From Streptomyces aculeolatus (GTDB taxonomy: Bacteria > Actinomycetota > Actinomycetes > Streptomycetales > Streptomycetaceae), in the NCBI RefSeq assembly GCF_020400605.1, contig NZ_JAINRD010000005.1, forward strand, positions 310,001 through 374,000: a stretch of DNA of 64,000 nt. The letters run 5' to 3'. Within the stretch, counting starts at the first letter, position 1, and every line of letters starts with the position of its first letter. The notes under the pieces were generated by a model that had not been told where the DNA came from, did no database searches, and was given only the letters and a program-made list of their open reading frames with translations. Positions 39,101 through 47,864 of the stretch are shown here, one piece after another. Both the position numbers and the translations under genes were made by a program.

Positions 39101-40858
39101 GTGCGGCCGGTGTGGCGCGGCATCCGCAGCGCCATCAGTACCGCATGGGACGCGATCCGCAAGGTGTTCAGCGCCATGCAGGACCGCATCCGCGGTCCGT
39201 TCGCCGGCGCCTGGCGGTGGCTGCGCGACAAGGTCATCGGGCCGGTGTGGAACTGGATCAGTTCGAAGATCAGCCGCGTCTGGCGCGACGGCATCCGGCC
39301 CGCGTTCGACTCGATCAGGCGGGCCGTGGGCCGGGTTGGCGACGCCTTCCGCGACGCGAAGGACGCGATCGGCAAGGCCTGGGACAAGATCCGCGGGCTG
39401 ACGAAGAAGCCCATCAACTGGGTCTTGAGGGTGGTCTGGAACGACGGCATCGTCAAAGTCTGGAAGAAGATCGCCGGGTGGATCCCGGGGGTGCCGGACC
39501 TGAAGAAGTTGCCGCTGCTCGCGAAGGGCGGGACGGTCCCGGCGGGGCCCGGCATCTTCAACAGACCCACGGCGATCGTCGGCGAGGGCAACCCGCGGCA
39601 CCCGGAATTCGTCATTCCGACCGATCCGAAGTACCGGTCGCGGGCGCTGAATCTGTGGAACGCCGCGGGCGGTCAGCTCATGGAATCTGGCGGCATCATC
39701 GGCGACCTGGGCCGCCTCGTCGGCATCGGAACCAGCGGAACGTCGCGCGCCGCGAAGTTCATGTCGGACCCCGTCGGCAACTTGGGCAAGCTGCTCGACC
39801 CGCTCCTCAGGCCGCTCCGAAAGATGGACGACACGGCGTGGGGCGCGATGGTCGCGGGCCTTCCGCGGATGATCGTCGAAGGGCTGAAGGGCATAGTCGC
39901 CGGGGCCGGCGGCGGTGAGCGAGTCAGCGCGGCGCTGCGGTTCGCGCGGGCGCAGGTCGGCAAGCCGTACCTGTGGGGCGGCGTCGGCCCCAGCGGCTTC
40001 GACTGCACCGGCATCCTCTCGGCGATCCAGAACGTGATCCAGGGCCGCAACCCGTATCAGCGGGTCTTCTCGACGCACTCCTTCGCGGGCGGCAACGCCC
40101 CCGACGGGTGGGTTCGCGGCCTCCGGGCCCCGTACATGATCGGCATCACGCATGCCGGTGTCGGGCACGCGGGCGGCACGCTCAACGGCGTCAACGTCGA
40201 GTCCGCAGGCGGTGTGGGCGTGCGCATGGGCAAGAGCGCGCGCGGCGCGTTCAACCCGATGTTCTCCTCCTGGTACGGCTTCCGCCCGTCCATCGCTGCG
40301 AGCGCCACCGGGAAGTCCCCGGCTGCGGCGAAGGCTGCCGCGCGGGAGATGCTGGGCCGGTGGGGCTGGGGACAGAACCAATGGCCCTCCCTGGAACGGC
40401 TGTGGACCCGCGAATCCGGATGGCGCTGGAACGCCGACAACCCCACGTCCGACGCCTACGGCATCCCGCAGGCGCTCCCCGGCTCGAAGATGGCCAGCGC
40501 CGGCAAGGACTGGCGCACCAACCCCGTCACCCAGATCAGGTGGGGCCTCGGGTACATCAAGGGCCGCTACGGCAGCCCGGCCGGCGCCATGTCGTTCTGG
40601 AACCGGCACAACTGGTACGACAGCGGCGGTTACCTCGAGCCGGGTCTGACTATGGCGTACAACGGCACCGGCTCCCCGGAGGCGGTGCTTACCCCGCGGC
40701 AGACCGCCGCCCTGGAGGACGGCGTGCTCGCCGCGATGGGCGACCGGCCGAACGTCACCTACCAGATCAACGCCCGCACCGCGGACTTCAAGGTGCGGGA
40801 CCTGGACCGGGTGACGCGGCAGAAGGAGACGGAGCTGCGCGTGGGGAGGGCAGGCTAG
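36128..40858 (+). CDS. Tape measure protein with NlpC/P60-like and lytic transglycosylase domains
   Basis: 1576 residues from GTG; determines tail length. Residues about 110-390 are a long coiled coil with ADA(Q/R)R repeats; about 580-1000 are hydrophobic helices rich in Pro/Leu/Val (membrane-active). Residues about 1275-1370 form an NlpC/P60-like peptidase with Cys1293 (GFDCTG) and candidate His1342 and His1347 (HAGVGHAGG). Residues about 1405-1505 are an SLT-type transglycosylase with Glu1429 (RLWTRESGWRW) and AYGIPQALPGSKM. The wall hydrolases would open peptidoglycan for DNA entry. Confidence 0.9.
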   Translation: MAGPGGVLVGRGYVSIRPEFQGDWSRQASSRASSAGRNAGAGFTKAFSVGLKGIGALAGVAVGANLSSAAGAAAALAPALATAGTAAGALKIGLSGVGEAFKAAFADSSADAQAAASATRAVESAQRSLADAQRGVADARVQAAERIKDAQRAVADAERSLTRTIEDAARRQKDAQQQVRDAVRDLRDAQTDARDAQKDLTEARRDATRALQDMNQRLGESRLDEREAVLRLKEAEEELKKAQAKPGTDPDALERLQIAHERAKLNLAEQRRETNRLEKDTARANKAGVSGSEQVARAQERISDAQRGVADRERAVAEARDDARRAAVDGARDVADAQRSLADAERGVAQARADGQRQVEDAQRAVADAARALADAQAAAAAQTSALGEAMSKLAPNAKAFVGAVVGLKPAWDGLRLPVQNRLFAGLDTTVTSLARTTLPILGQRLTDTAGIWNSIAKSAADAITEMAKSGALDRVLAGANRGFARLESVPADLISAFATLAQAAQPAFNKLLGQFAGAVSSFTDGLAKGFASGGLQDAINAAFAVISQLGTLVANVAGAFGQLFKAAADAGGEIVGVLGSVFGELKKILSAPEIQAQLRTLFGAVAQIVGAILPVVGAVVRAIVPLLAAIAPAIASIAKALGPVLSQLATALGAALLPIVRALMPVVEQVGLALVQVVAAITPLLQPIAQLITAIIRALAPAIRPLLDVIVSIVGALVGPLTTVIRALIPAVRLIGRIIAQVFTALEPVLRPLVRLLGTVAGLLANAFAAGVRAVLSVIRPLIPVGVELVRTVIAALAPILPLVANAITTMARGLAGLLPTIVGVVKELVGEFVPILNDLMPILVDIARTIIRGLVKVLPALVDSFLLLVRLALRPLLPLIGQIAQIMVKFSGDLWRALLPALGELVKAVIDLLVALLPILPPLIKLIALGLRLGVAITSKILPPLLRLATFMITFAVKVVAKVITWLSRLTVWLRKHVGGAFKWLYEKVVRPVWRGIRSAISTAWDAIRKVFSAMQDRIRGPFAGAWRWLRDKVIGPVWNWISSKISRVWRDGIRPAFDSIRRAVGRVGDAFRDAKDAIGKAWDKIRGLTKKPINWVLRVVWNDGIVKVWKKIAGWIPGVPDLKKLPLLAKGGTVPAGPGIFNRPTAIVGEGNPRHPEFVIPTDPKYRSRALNLWNAAGGQLMESGGIIGDLGRLVGIGTSGTSRAAKFMSDPVGNLGKLLDPLLRPLRKMDDTAWGAMVAGLPRMIVEGLKGIVAGAGGGERVSAALRFARAQVGKPYLWGGVGPSGFDCTGILSAIQNVIQGRNPYQRVFSTHSFAGGNAPDGWVRGLRAPYMIGITHAGVGHAGGTLNGVNVESAGGVGVRMGKSARGAFNPMFSSWYGFRPSIAASATGKSPAAAKAAAREMLGRWGWGQNQWPSLERLWTRESGWRWNADNPTSDAYGIPQALPGSKMASAGKDWRTNPVTQIRWGLGYIKGRYGSPAGAMSFWNRHNWYDSGGYLEPGLTMAYNGTGSPEAVLTPRQTAALEDGVLAAMGDRPNVTYQINARTADFKVRDLDRVTRQKETELRVGRAG

Positions 40859-41821
40859 GTGCCGATCATCGTCGGCGGCGTTATCGAGCCGCCCCCCGCG
40901 GAGCCGCCGCCGCCAGTCGACCTGCCGGGCGTCGGGAAGGCGTCGGCGATCTACTACGACCCGACCGGGACGGCGTGGCCGCTCACGGACTACGACCGCG
41001 GGTGGCACACGCTGCCGCAGGTGGGCGGCCTCGGCGCGGTCGTGTACGAGCACACCATCGACCCGCAGCCCCGCGGCGGCGGCCGGCTGCGGCACTCCCA
41101 GCCGCAGGTGCGTGACGTGATCTGGCCGCTGCACGTCCGGGGTTCCGACCACATGGAGTTCGTCGACCGGTGGCGGGTACTCGCGCGGGCATTCACCCGC
41201 ACACTCCGCGGCGAGGGCCCGGGGGTCCTGGAGATCGCGCGGCCGGACGGCACTCGCCGGCGGCTGCGGGTCACCTACCGGGAGGGCTGGGAAGGGCAAG
41301 CCGACCAGGGCTACGGCCGGCTCGCCGACAACGCCGTGCTGACGCTCATGGCAGAGGATCCGTACTGGTACGACCCCGAGCCGATCAGCGTCCACCGCGA
41401 GCACGCGACCGGCACCCCGTTCCTCAACCCGTTCCCCACGATCAGCTCGGGCCAGGTGCTCGGCGCGACGACGGTCACGAACCCGGGCGACGTAGTTGTC
41501 TGGCCGACCTGGGTCATCACCGGCCCGGCGTCGGGCGTGACGTTCACCAACACAGGGACGGGCGAGTCTTTCACCCTCGACCCCGACGCCGCCCCGATCA
41601 GCCACGGCAACCTCCTCGCGGGCGAGCAGGTGACGGTCAGGACCGACCCCATACAGGTCCGTTACCAGGACGGCACCAACTGGACGCCCACCCTGAACTG
41701 GCCGGACGCGCAGTTGTGGGGCCTGCAGCCCGGGGACAACCAGGTGACGTTCGCCCTCTCCGGCTCGGGCCCCGGCAGCGCCGTGGACTTGGTGTACAAC
41801 CCGCGCTACGAGACCGCGTGA
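40859..41821 (+). CDS. Distal tail protein (Dit-like)
   Basis: 320 residues from GTG directly after the tape measure stop. N-terminal DYDRGWHTLPQVGGLGAVVY and VIWPLHVRGSDHMEFVDRWR...TFTRTL match the tail-tube hub proteins of siphoviruses; the C-terminal half is a galectin-like beta domain (VVWPTWVITGPASGVTFTNT). Probably the baseplate hub. Confidence 0.75.
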   Translation: MPIIVGGVIEPPPAEPPPPVDLPGVGKASAIYYDPTGTAWPLTDYDRGWHTLPQVGGLGAVVYEHTIDPQPRGGGRLRHSQPQVRDVIWPLHVRGSDHMEFVDRWRVLARAFTRTLRGEGPGVLEIARPDGTRRRLRVTYREGWEGQADQGYGRLADNAVLTLMAEDPYWYDPEPISVHREHATGTPFLNPFPTISSGQVLGATTVTNPGDVVVWPTWVITGPASGVTFTNTGTGESFTLDPDAAPISHGNLLAGEQVTVRTDPIQVRYQDGTNWTPTLNWPDAQLWGLQPGDNQVTFALSGSGPGSAVDLVYNPRYETA

Positions 41822-41833
41822 AGGGGGTGGCCC

Positions 41834-42985
41834 ATGGCGGTCACCCTCCTCATTACCTCCAAGACGCTGCAGCCGCTGGGCGATCCGCTCGACGGCTGGA
41901 GCAACCTCGCCGCCGAGGTTCGGTTCAACGAGCCGGGCACCGGGACTGTGGACCTCCCGGCGTGGCCGGAGGTCGTGGAGCTGCTGCAGCCCGGCAACCG
42001 GCTGGTCGTCATCCGCGACGGTGCGATCTGGATGGCGGGGCCGCTGGAGGAGCCGCAGTCCGGCGAGTGGTCCGCGGACGGCGAGGCCGACCCGGGCGTG
42101 GTGAAGGCGGCGTTCTCCGACGACCTCGCCCGCGTCGCCGGGTACGTCACCTACCCCAACCCGGCAGCGACGTTCGAGTCCCAGACGACCGCTTCAGAGG
42201 CCACGCGGCAGATCACCGCAACGGGCGCGGGCAGCATCATCCGCACGTTGGTCGACGAGAACTGCGGGCCCGGCGCGCTGTCGGCCCGGCGCATCGAGCA
42301 GATGGTGTTGGACTCCGCGACGGGGATCGGCAGTAGTACGGCGATCACGACGAGGTTCGAGCCGCTGATCGACGCCTGCCGCACCGTGGCGTCCGGCGAC
42401 GGGCTCGGCTTCCGTACCGTCCAGGTGGGCGATCAGATCCATTTCCAGGTGTACGAGCCCCAAGACCTGACGGCGACCGCCCGGTTCTCCCGCGACCTGG
42501 GGAACCTGCGGGCGTACAACTACACGCTCGCCGCCCCCACCGCCACGTCCCAGCTCGTCATCGGCGGCGACGAGGGATCCCGCGCGTTCGTGGAGGTCAC
42601 CTCCGGCGCGCACGCGGACTGGTACCGCGTCGAGAAGGTCGTCGACCAGAGCGGCACGACGAACGCGAACGGCGAGCTGACGCAGGCTGGCGCGCTGGAG
42701 TTCGGCAACGACAACCCCACCGCGAGCCTGTCCACGGTCACCGTCGACACCGAAGACCTCCGTGCTGGTATCGACTTCGGCCTCGGCGACAAGGTCAGCG
42801 TCGTGCTGCCCACCGGCCTTGAGGTCGCCGACATCGTGCGCAGCATCCGCCTCGATGTCAGCCCCAACGAGGGCGAGCTGGTCACATCCGTCATCGGCAC
42901 CGGTGACCAGACGACCGACACCCGCCTCGTCAAGCAGATCCGCACCCTCGCCCGTCGCCTCGGGCGCGTAGAGACCAGGAGGTGA
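41834..42985 (+). CDS. Tail protein, ReqiPepy6 Gp37-like
   Basis: 383 residues, ATG. The start (VTLLITSKTLQPLGDPLDGW) and FNEPGTGTVDLPAWPEVVEL...GNRLVVIRDG fit the Siphovirus ReqiPepy6 Gp37-like family, tail-tip components just after Dit. Ends in the helix KQIRTLARRLGRVETRR. Confidence 0.8.
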   Translation: MAVTLLITSKTLQPLGDPLDGWSNLAAEVRFNEPGTGTVDLPAWPEVVELLQPGNRLVVIRDGAIWMAGPLEEPQSGEWSADGEADPGVVKAAFSDDLARVAGYVTYPNPAATFESQTTASEATRQITATGAGSIIRTLVDENCGPGALSARRIEQMVLDSATGIGSSTAITTRFEPLIDACRTVASGDGLGFRTVQVGDQIHFQVYEPQDLTATARFSRDLGNLRAYNYTLAAPTATSQLVIGGDEGSRAFVEVTSGAHADWYRVEKVVDQSGTTNANGELTQAGALEFGNDNPTASLSTVTVDTEDLRAGIDFGLGDKVSVVLPTGLEVADIVRSIRLDVSPNEGELVTSVIGTGDQTTDTRLVKQIRTLARRLGRVETRR

Positions 42986-42989
42986 CGGG

Positions 42990-43946
42990 GTGGCGCAGAC
43001 GTCCTTCCCCGAGAGCGACTACAACAGCGGCGCCCTGACGGAGGGCGAGTGGGAGCGCGTGGCATCCCGCTACACGGACGACGGTGTCGACGGCAACCCG
43101 TCGCAGAGCGCCGTCGTCACCGCGGGCGTCGGCCTGGCGGTGTCGATCGCCGCGGACCGACGCGGGCAGGTGCGCGGCTTCAACTGGGAGACCGACGGCA
43201 CCGGCGACATCCTGGAGATCGCCGCGAACAGCTCCGGCTCCCCGCGGGTCGACTGGGTGTGCCTGCGGCTCGACCGCTCCACGTGGGAGGTGCGGGCGGT
43301 CGTCAAGCAGGGCACCCCGGGCTCCGGGTCGCCGTCACTTCTGCGGCAGGACTCGTCAGCCGGCGGCACGGTGTGGGAGGTGCCGCTCGCGCTCGTCTCG
43401 ATCCCCAACGGGGCGTCCAGCGTCAGCGTCACCCGCTACGAGCAGTACATCGGGAGCCGGATCACGCCGTGCACCTCCAGCACCCGGCCGGTCCTGCCCC
43501 GCCGAGGCGACCAGATCCACGAGACGGACACCGGGCGATGGCTCGGCTGGGACGGCTCCGCCTGGCGGGTCCTCTACAACGACTCCGGGCCCGTCGTCGT
43601 CAACGGCAGCGCATCAGGCTGGTCGATCAACGTGGACACGGTGGTGGAGCACCGCAGCGGCAGCGCGCACCTGAGGCTCGGCGCGTTCACCCGCACCGGC
43701 GGCACGCTGTCGGGCGGCACCGACTCCCGCCTGCCCGTGTCCATCCCCAGCACCTACCGGCACCCCAACCGCGACATGCACGGGATCATCTACATCACAG
43801 GCAGCGGCGCGGGCGCCGGAAGGGTGACCGTGTACGCCAACAACAGCACCAACGGCCGGGCGGGCGAAATCTGGCTGACGAACCACCCAGGCGTACCACG
43901 CGACGAGAGCGTCACCGGCTCCACGATCTCCTGGGTGGTGAACTGA
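42990..43946 (+). CDS. Minor tail / baseplate protein
   Basis: 318 residues from GTG. The N-terminal half (SFPESDYNSGALTEGEWERV...GNPSQSAVVTAGVGLAVSI) is a conserved adaptor seen at the front of actinophage tail fibres; the C-terminal half is beta-rich (HLRLGAFTRTGGTLSGGTDS). Likely links the tail tip to receptor-binding proteins. Confidence 0.7.
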   Translation: MAQTSFPESDYNSGALTEGEWERVASRYTDDGVDGNPSQSAVVTAGVGLAVSIAADRRGQVRGFNWETDGTGDILEIAANSSGSPRVDWVCLRLDRSTWEVRAVVKQGTPGSGSPSLLRQDSSAGGTVWEVPLALVSIPNGASSVSVTRYEQYIGSRITPCTSSTRPVLPRRGDQIHETDTGRWLGWDGSAWRVLYNDSGPVVVNGSASGWSINVDTVVEHRSGSAHLRLGAFTRTGGTLSGGTDSRLPVSIPSTYRHPNRDMHGIIYITGSGAGAGRVTVYANNSTNGRAGEIWLTNHPGVPRDESVTGSTISWVVN

Positions 43947-43947
43947 C

Positions 43948-45663
43948 GTGGCACGACACCTGTTCGGCGGCGTCGCCGACTACGTCATCGCGCTCGGCAC
44001 CGACGACGCCGCCACCCTCCAGCCCGGCGCATCGGTCACCTGCTGGAACGCCATCTCTGGGGGCAGCCAGCACACCGACCTGCTGACCGGGGTCGACTCC
44101 ACGCCCATCGAGGGCGGAACGCTGACGGCCGACAGCAACGGCGCCGTGCCGGAGTTCTTCGGACCCGACGGCGTGACCGAGCTGTACTTCGACGCCAACG
44201 CCGGCGGCGGCCCGCGGCGGCGGGCAGTGGCGACGGACCTGGGCAGCGACATCAGCGGCGTGCGCGCCGACCTGGATGCGCACACGGCCGCACCGAATCC
44301 GCACGGCACCGAACTACTCGACCTCGATGACGTCTACGACCCGAGCATCGCGAACCTGATCGCCACCACGCCGTTCGCCATCGCCCACCGGGGCAGCGGC
44401 GGCGAGTTCCCCGAGCACACCCTCGCCGCCTACACTGCGGCGCTCGCCGCCGGCGCGAAGGCGATCGAGGTGTCCGTGCACCTGACCGCGGACGGCGTCC
44501 CGGTCTGCTTCCACGACACCACGCTCGACAGGGTCACCGATCACACGGGGCCGATCGCGGATTGGACGTATGCGGCGCTGCGCGAGCAGGTGCGCGTCAC
44601 CCCGCAGGGCCTCCTCGGCGCCGGCTGGGCGGATCAGCCCATCCCGACCCTCGCCGAGGTGCTGGACGCCCTCTACGGCAGGTGCGTCATCTTCCTGGAG
44701 GCGAAGAGCAACCCGGCGATCGTGCCGCTGCGGGACTTCATGCTGGACCGCTACCCGGGCTGCACGCGCAGCGTCGTGTGGAAGGCGCACTACGGGCAGG
44801 GCGGCCTGGCGGACCGCGCGGGGGAGGGCTGGACGGTGTGGGCGTACATGGACGCCGGCACCCTGGACGCGGCGCTCGACGCGGTCGACGCCAGCGTCGA
44901 CATGTGGGGCGTCCCCTACGGCATGACGGACACGCGCATCGGTGACGTCGTCGCTCGCGGCAAGCCGGTCATCTGCTGGGAAGTCCACCGCAACATGGAG
45001 ATCACCCGGCTGACGGGCCTCGGCGTCGTTGGGCTGATGGAAGCCCAATGGGTGTACCTCAACAAGGGCCTCACGCTGGCGGCCGACCTGTTCGATGCTC
45101 AGGTCACGCAGCCTGGGACCCTCGGCATCGCCAACTACAGCGAGGACTACGCCCCGAAGTTCGACGGCGCCGGCGGCATGTATCTGAACAAGGTGCCCAA
45201 CGACTCGATCCTGATGGGCGGGCACAAGGCACCCGCCGCCGACGGGTACGTGATCAGCTTCGCGATGAAGTGGGACACGGTGCCGGCCGCGTCGCAGCAC
45301 TCCGGTGTCGCGTTCGGCAAGGCCAGCGACGACAAGTACCAGTTCTCGACCGCCAACGCCTCCGGCGGGTACCACGCGCTGATCCGCGGGAACGGCGACA
45401 TCCAGCTCTACACGCACACCGCCGGGGTGACCACCGGCACGCAGCTCGGGACCCTCGCCACCGTCGCGCCCGTCGCAAGCACGCCCATGACGTTTGAGAT
45501 CGAGGTGACCTCGACGCAGGTGATCCTGCGGCGCACGGACGTCGGCCCCTACGTGCTGACCGTCAACAACACGGCCTACCGCGGCCGGTACTGGCACGTC
45601 ACGAACGGCTCGGTGACCACTCTCAGCAGCAAGCCGGTCTGGTCGAACATCTCCGTCGCCTGA
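43948..45663 (+). CDS. Tail fibre protein with glycerophosphodiester phosphodiesterase domain
   Basis: 571 residues from GTG. Residues 1-140 are a structural adaptor (…FGPDGVTELYFDANAGG…). Residues about 142-380 form a GDPD TIM barrel: HRG at 147-149, EHT at 156-158, IEVSVHLTADGVPVCFHD, and FLEAKSN. Residues 390-571 are a beta-sandwich (lectin-like, FDGAGGMYLNKVPNDSILMG). GDPD domains on phage tails cleave glycerophosphate teichoic acids on Gram-positive walls; such polymers occur in Streptomyces walls. Confidence 0.85.
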   Translation: MARHLFGGVADYVIALGTDDAATLQPGASVTCWNAISGGSQHTDLLTGVDSTPIEGGTLTADSNGAVPEFFGPDGVTELYFDANAGGGPRRRAVATDLGSDISGVRADLDAHTAAPNPHGTELLDLDDVYDPSIANLIATTPFAIAHRGSGGEFPEHTLAAYTAALAAGAKAIEVSVHLTADGVPVCFHDTTLDRVTDHTGPIADWTYAALREQVRVTPQGLLGAGWADQPIPTLAEVLDALYGRCVIFLEAKSNPAIVPLRDFMLDRYPGCTRSVVWKAHYGQGGLADRAGEGWTVWAYMDAGTLDAALDAVDASVDMWGVPYGMTDTRIGDVVARGKPVICWEVHRNMEITRLTGLGVVGLMEAQWVYLNKGLTLAADLFDAQVTQPGTLGIANYSEDYAPKFDGAGGMYLNKVPNDSILMGGHKAPAADGYVISFAMKWDTVPAASQHSGVAFGKASDDKYQFSTANASGGYHALIRGNGDIQLYTHTAGVTTGTQLGTLATVAPVASTPMTFEIEVTSTQVILRRTDVGPYVLTVNNTAYRGRYWHVTNGSVTTLSSKPVWSNISVA

Positions 45664-45723
45664 GCGCCCCTGCACGTCCTTCGCCCCGCCACGTCGGGGC
45701 CATTCCCATGCCCAGGAGGCGCC

Positions 45724-46782
45724 ATGGCGACCCCTCTGTCCGCCACCCAGATGAAGACGGTCCTGAAGCGCGAGGGCTGCGAAGTCATCGAGTACCGGTC
45801 GTGGGAGACCCACGAGCGGGACGCCGCGACCGGCCTGCACTTCGGCCCGGTGAACGGCGTGATGATCCACCACACGGTGACGTCGGGCACGGACGGGTCG
45901 GTGAGCCTCTGCTACAACGGCCGCTCCGACCTCCCGGGCCCGCTGTGCCACGCCGTCGCCGCGAAGGACGGCCGCATCTTCCTCGTCTCCAACGGCAGGT
46001 CGAACCACGCCGGCTCCGGTGACGACGACGTGCTGCGCGCGGTCATCGCCGAGTCCTACGGCTCCACGCCGCCGGCGCCCAACGAGCAGAACACGGACGG
46101 CAACGACCGCTTCTACGGCATCGAGTGCGTCAACCTCGGCAACGGGCGCGACCCGTGGCCGGAGGTACAGGTCGACGCGATGGCCCGCTGGGCGGCGGCG
46201 ATCTGCCGGGCGCACGGCTGGTCGGAGAAGTCGGTGATCGGCCACAAGGAGTGGACGAACCAGAAGATCGACCCGCGGCCGTCGCCCGGCGGCGCGGACG
46301 TGTCGATGCCCGCGTTCCGTGCCCGTGTGAAGAAGCTGCTCGCCGCGAAGCCGGGAGACGACGTGCCGATCGTGACCAACCCCCAGGAGGACGACGTGCC
46401 GCAGACCGTAGGCCGCACCGACGACGGCCAGAAGACCCGCGCGCCGGGCGACTGGAAGGCGCTGTCGATCGACGGCGTCGACATCGTGAAGGGCGCGCAG
46501 GCGTACAGCGTGACCGTGCACCTGGCGCTGAAGGCGCCGGCCGGATCGACGCTGCAGGGCCGCTTCTACCACCACCGTCCGGACGGCTCGCGCTGGAAGG
46601 GCTCGATCATCGAGCGGCTCACGACCGCCGGCAGCAGCTTCGTCGACTTCCACCACGACGGCGACATCAAGAGCGCCGAGTCGCTGCGCTTCGAGCTGGC
46701 GTACTTCCCCGCGAAGTCCGGCGACACCGCCGAGGCGGTCATCACCCGCAGCCGCGTCCGCGGCCTGTACTGGAAGGCGTGA
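45724..46782 (+). CDS. Endolysin, N-acetylmuramoyl-L-alanine amidase (PGRP type)
   Basis: 352 residues, ATG with AGGAGG upstream. Amidase_2/PGRP fold: MIHHTVTSGTD (zinc His about 49-50), SNHAGSGDD, FYGIECVNLGNG and VIGHKEWTNQKIDPRPS. A C-terminal beta domain (about 235-352) probably binds the wall. No signal peptide, so release needs the holins encoded downstream. Confidence 0.9.
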   Translation: MATPLSATQMKTVLKREGCEVIEYRSWETHERDAATGLHFGPVNGVMIHHTVTSGTDGSVSLCYNGRSDLPGPLCHAVAAKDGRIFLVSNGRSNHAGSGDDDVLRAVIAESYGSTPPAPNEQNTDGNDRFYGIECVNLGNGRDPWPEVQVDAMARWAAAICRAHGWSEKSVIGHKEWTNQKIDPRPSPGGADVSMPAFRARVKKLLAAKPGDDVPIVTNPQEDDVPQTVGRTDDGQKTRAPGDWKALSIDGVDIVKGAQAYSVTVHLALKAPAGSTLQGRFYHHRPDGSRWKGSIIERLTTAGSSFVDFHHDGDIKSAESLRFELAYFPAKSGDTAEAVITRSRVRGLYWKA

Positions 46783-46783
46783 C

Positions 46784-47365
46784 GTGGTCGCGATCGACTA
46801 CGACCTGGAGTTCCTGGAGGACGGCCGCACCATCGACCTGATCTCGATCGGGATGGTCGCCGACGACGGGCGCGAGTACTACGCGGTGAGCAGCGATGCG
46901 CCGTGGGATGAGATCAAGAAGAGTGACTGGCTCGTCCGGAACGTCCTGCCGTCGCTGCCTCTCGTGAGTCGGTCGGCTCTGGACGGCTACCTCAAGATCC
47001 CGCAGAACAGCCACCCGAAGCCGTCCCTACAGTACGTCGCCGTCAACACCAGGGATACGCAGGTCAAGCCGCAGTGGGTGATCGCCAACGAGGTACGCGA
47101 CTTCATCCAGGCGACCGACGACGCCGAGCTGTGGGCGAACTACGGCGCCTACGACCACGTGTGCCTCGCCCAGCTCTGGGGCCCGATGGTGGCGCTCCCC
47201 AGCGGGGTGCCGATGTTCACCAACGACATTCAGCAGGAGGCCCGCAGGCAGGGCCTGTCCTGGGATGACCTGCCGAAGCAGGAGTCCGGGGAGCACAACG
47301 CGCTCGCCGACGCCCTCCATAACCAGACCGTCCGGCGCTGGCTCGCCGAACGCGCACAGAAGTGA
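46784..47365 (+). CDS. DEDDh 3'-5' exonuclease/exoribonuclease
   Basis: 193 residues from GTG. Catalytic motifs: YDLEFLEDG (Asp-x-Glu), ANYGAYDHVCL (Asp) and HNALADA (His-x4-Asp). Resembles the small polyadenylate-specific type exoribonucleases found in actinobacteria. Its location between endolysin and holin is unusual for a nuclease and suggests a cargo (moron) gene. Confidence 0.8.
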   Translation: MVAIDYDLEFLEDGRTIDLISIGMVADDGREYYAVSSDAPWDEIKKSDWLVRNVLPSLPLVSRSALDGYLKIPQNSHPKPSLQYVAVNTRDTQVKPQWVIANEVRDFIQATDDAELWANYGAYDHVCLAQLWGPMVALPSGVPMFTNDIQQEARRQGLSWDDLPKQESGEHNALADALHNQTVRRWLAERAQK

Positions 47366-47372
47366 GACACCC

Positions 47373-47558
47373 ATGAAGATCAGCGGCATCGTCAAGTCGC
47401 TCCTCGCCGGCGTCGCCGCCGGCTCTGCCGCGGCCATCACAGCCGTGCAGGACAACGCGCTCACCACCGGCGAGGGCGTGACCATCGCGCTCGCGGTCCT
47501 CGGCGCCTGGGGCATCGTCTACGCCGTGCCCAACAAGCAGTCCGCGCCCGGCGCCTGA
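47373..47558 (+). CDS. Holin-like membrane protein 1
   Basis: 61 residues. Two hydrophobic segments (IVKSLLAGVAAGSAAAITAV and GVTIALAVLGAWGIVYAV) with a short charged end, as in small actinophage holins that permeabilise the membrane for endolysin. Follows the lysin pair. Confidence 0.75.
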   Translation: MKISGIVKSLLAGVAAGSAAAITAVQDNALTTGEGVTIALAVLGAWGIVYAVPNKQSAPGA

Positions 47559-47573
47559 CCCTGGGGGTGAACG

Positions 47574-47864
47574 GTGGATGAGCCGACCAACGGCGAGCTG
47601 GGGCGGCTCATCCAAGCCCTCCGCAGCGATGTTCGCGACGACCTCGGGCAGATCAACGCCCGCCTCGACCGGGTCGTCCCGATGGACGTCTACACGGTCG
47701 AGAAGACGACGATCACCGACCGGGTCACCGCGCTGGAACAGGCCCGCGAGAAGGACGCCACCCGCATCACCGCGACGCGCCGGTGGGTCATCGGCACCGT
47801 CATCACCGTGGTGGCGGTCCTCCTGCCGTACCTGGGGACCGTCGTGAGGGGAGCCGGAGCGTGA
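47574..47864 (+). CDS. Holin-like / XhlA-type membrane protein 2
   Basis: 96 residues from GTG with an N-terminal coiled coil (GRLIQALRSDVRDDLGQINA...RVTALEQAREK) and one C-terminal membrane helix (WVIGTVITVVAVLLPYLGTV). This is the layout of XhlA-like partners of holins. Stop overlaps the next start by 4 bases. Confidence 0.7.
   Translation: MDEPTNGELGRLIQALRSDVRDDLGQINARLDRVVPMDVYTVEKTTITDRVTALEQAREKDATRITATRRWVIGTVITVVAVLLPYLGTVVRGAGA

Noticed and set aside
37922-41605. Very long open frame on the minus strand opposite the tape measure
   Set aside because: It is a shadow of high-GC codon structure; the plus-strand gene has clear domains, order and ribosome sites, while the opposite frame gives Arg/Asp/Gln-rich sequence without domains.
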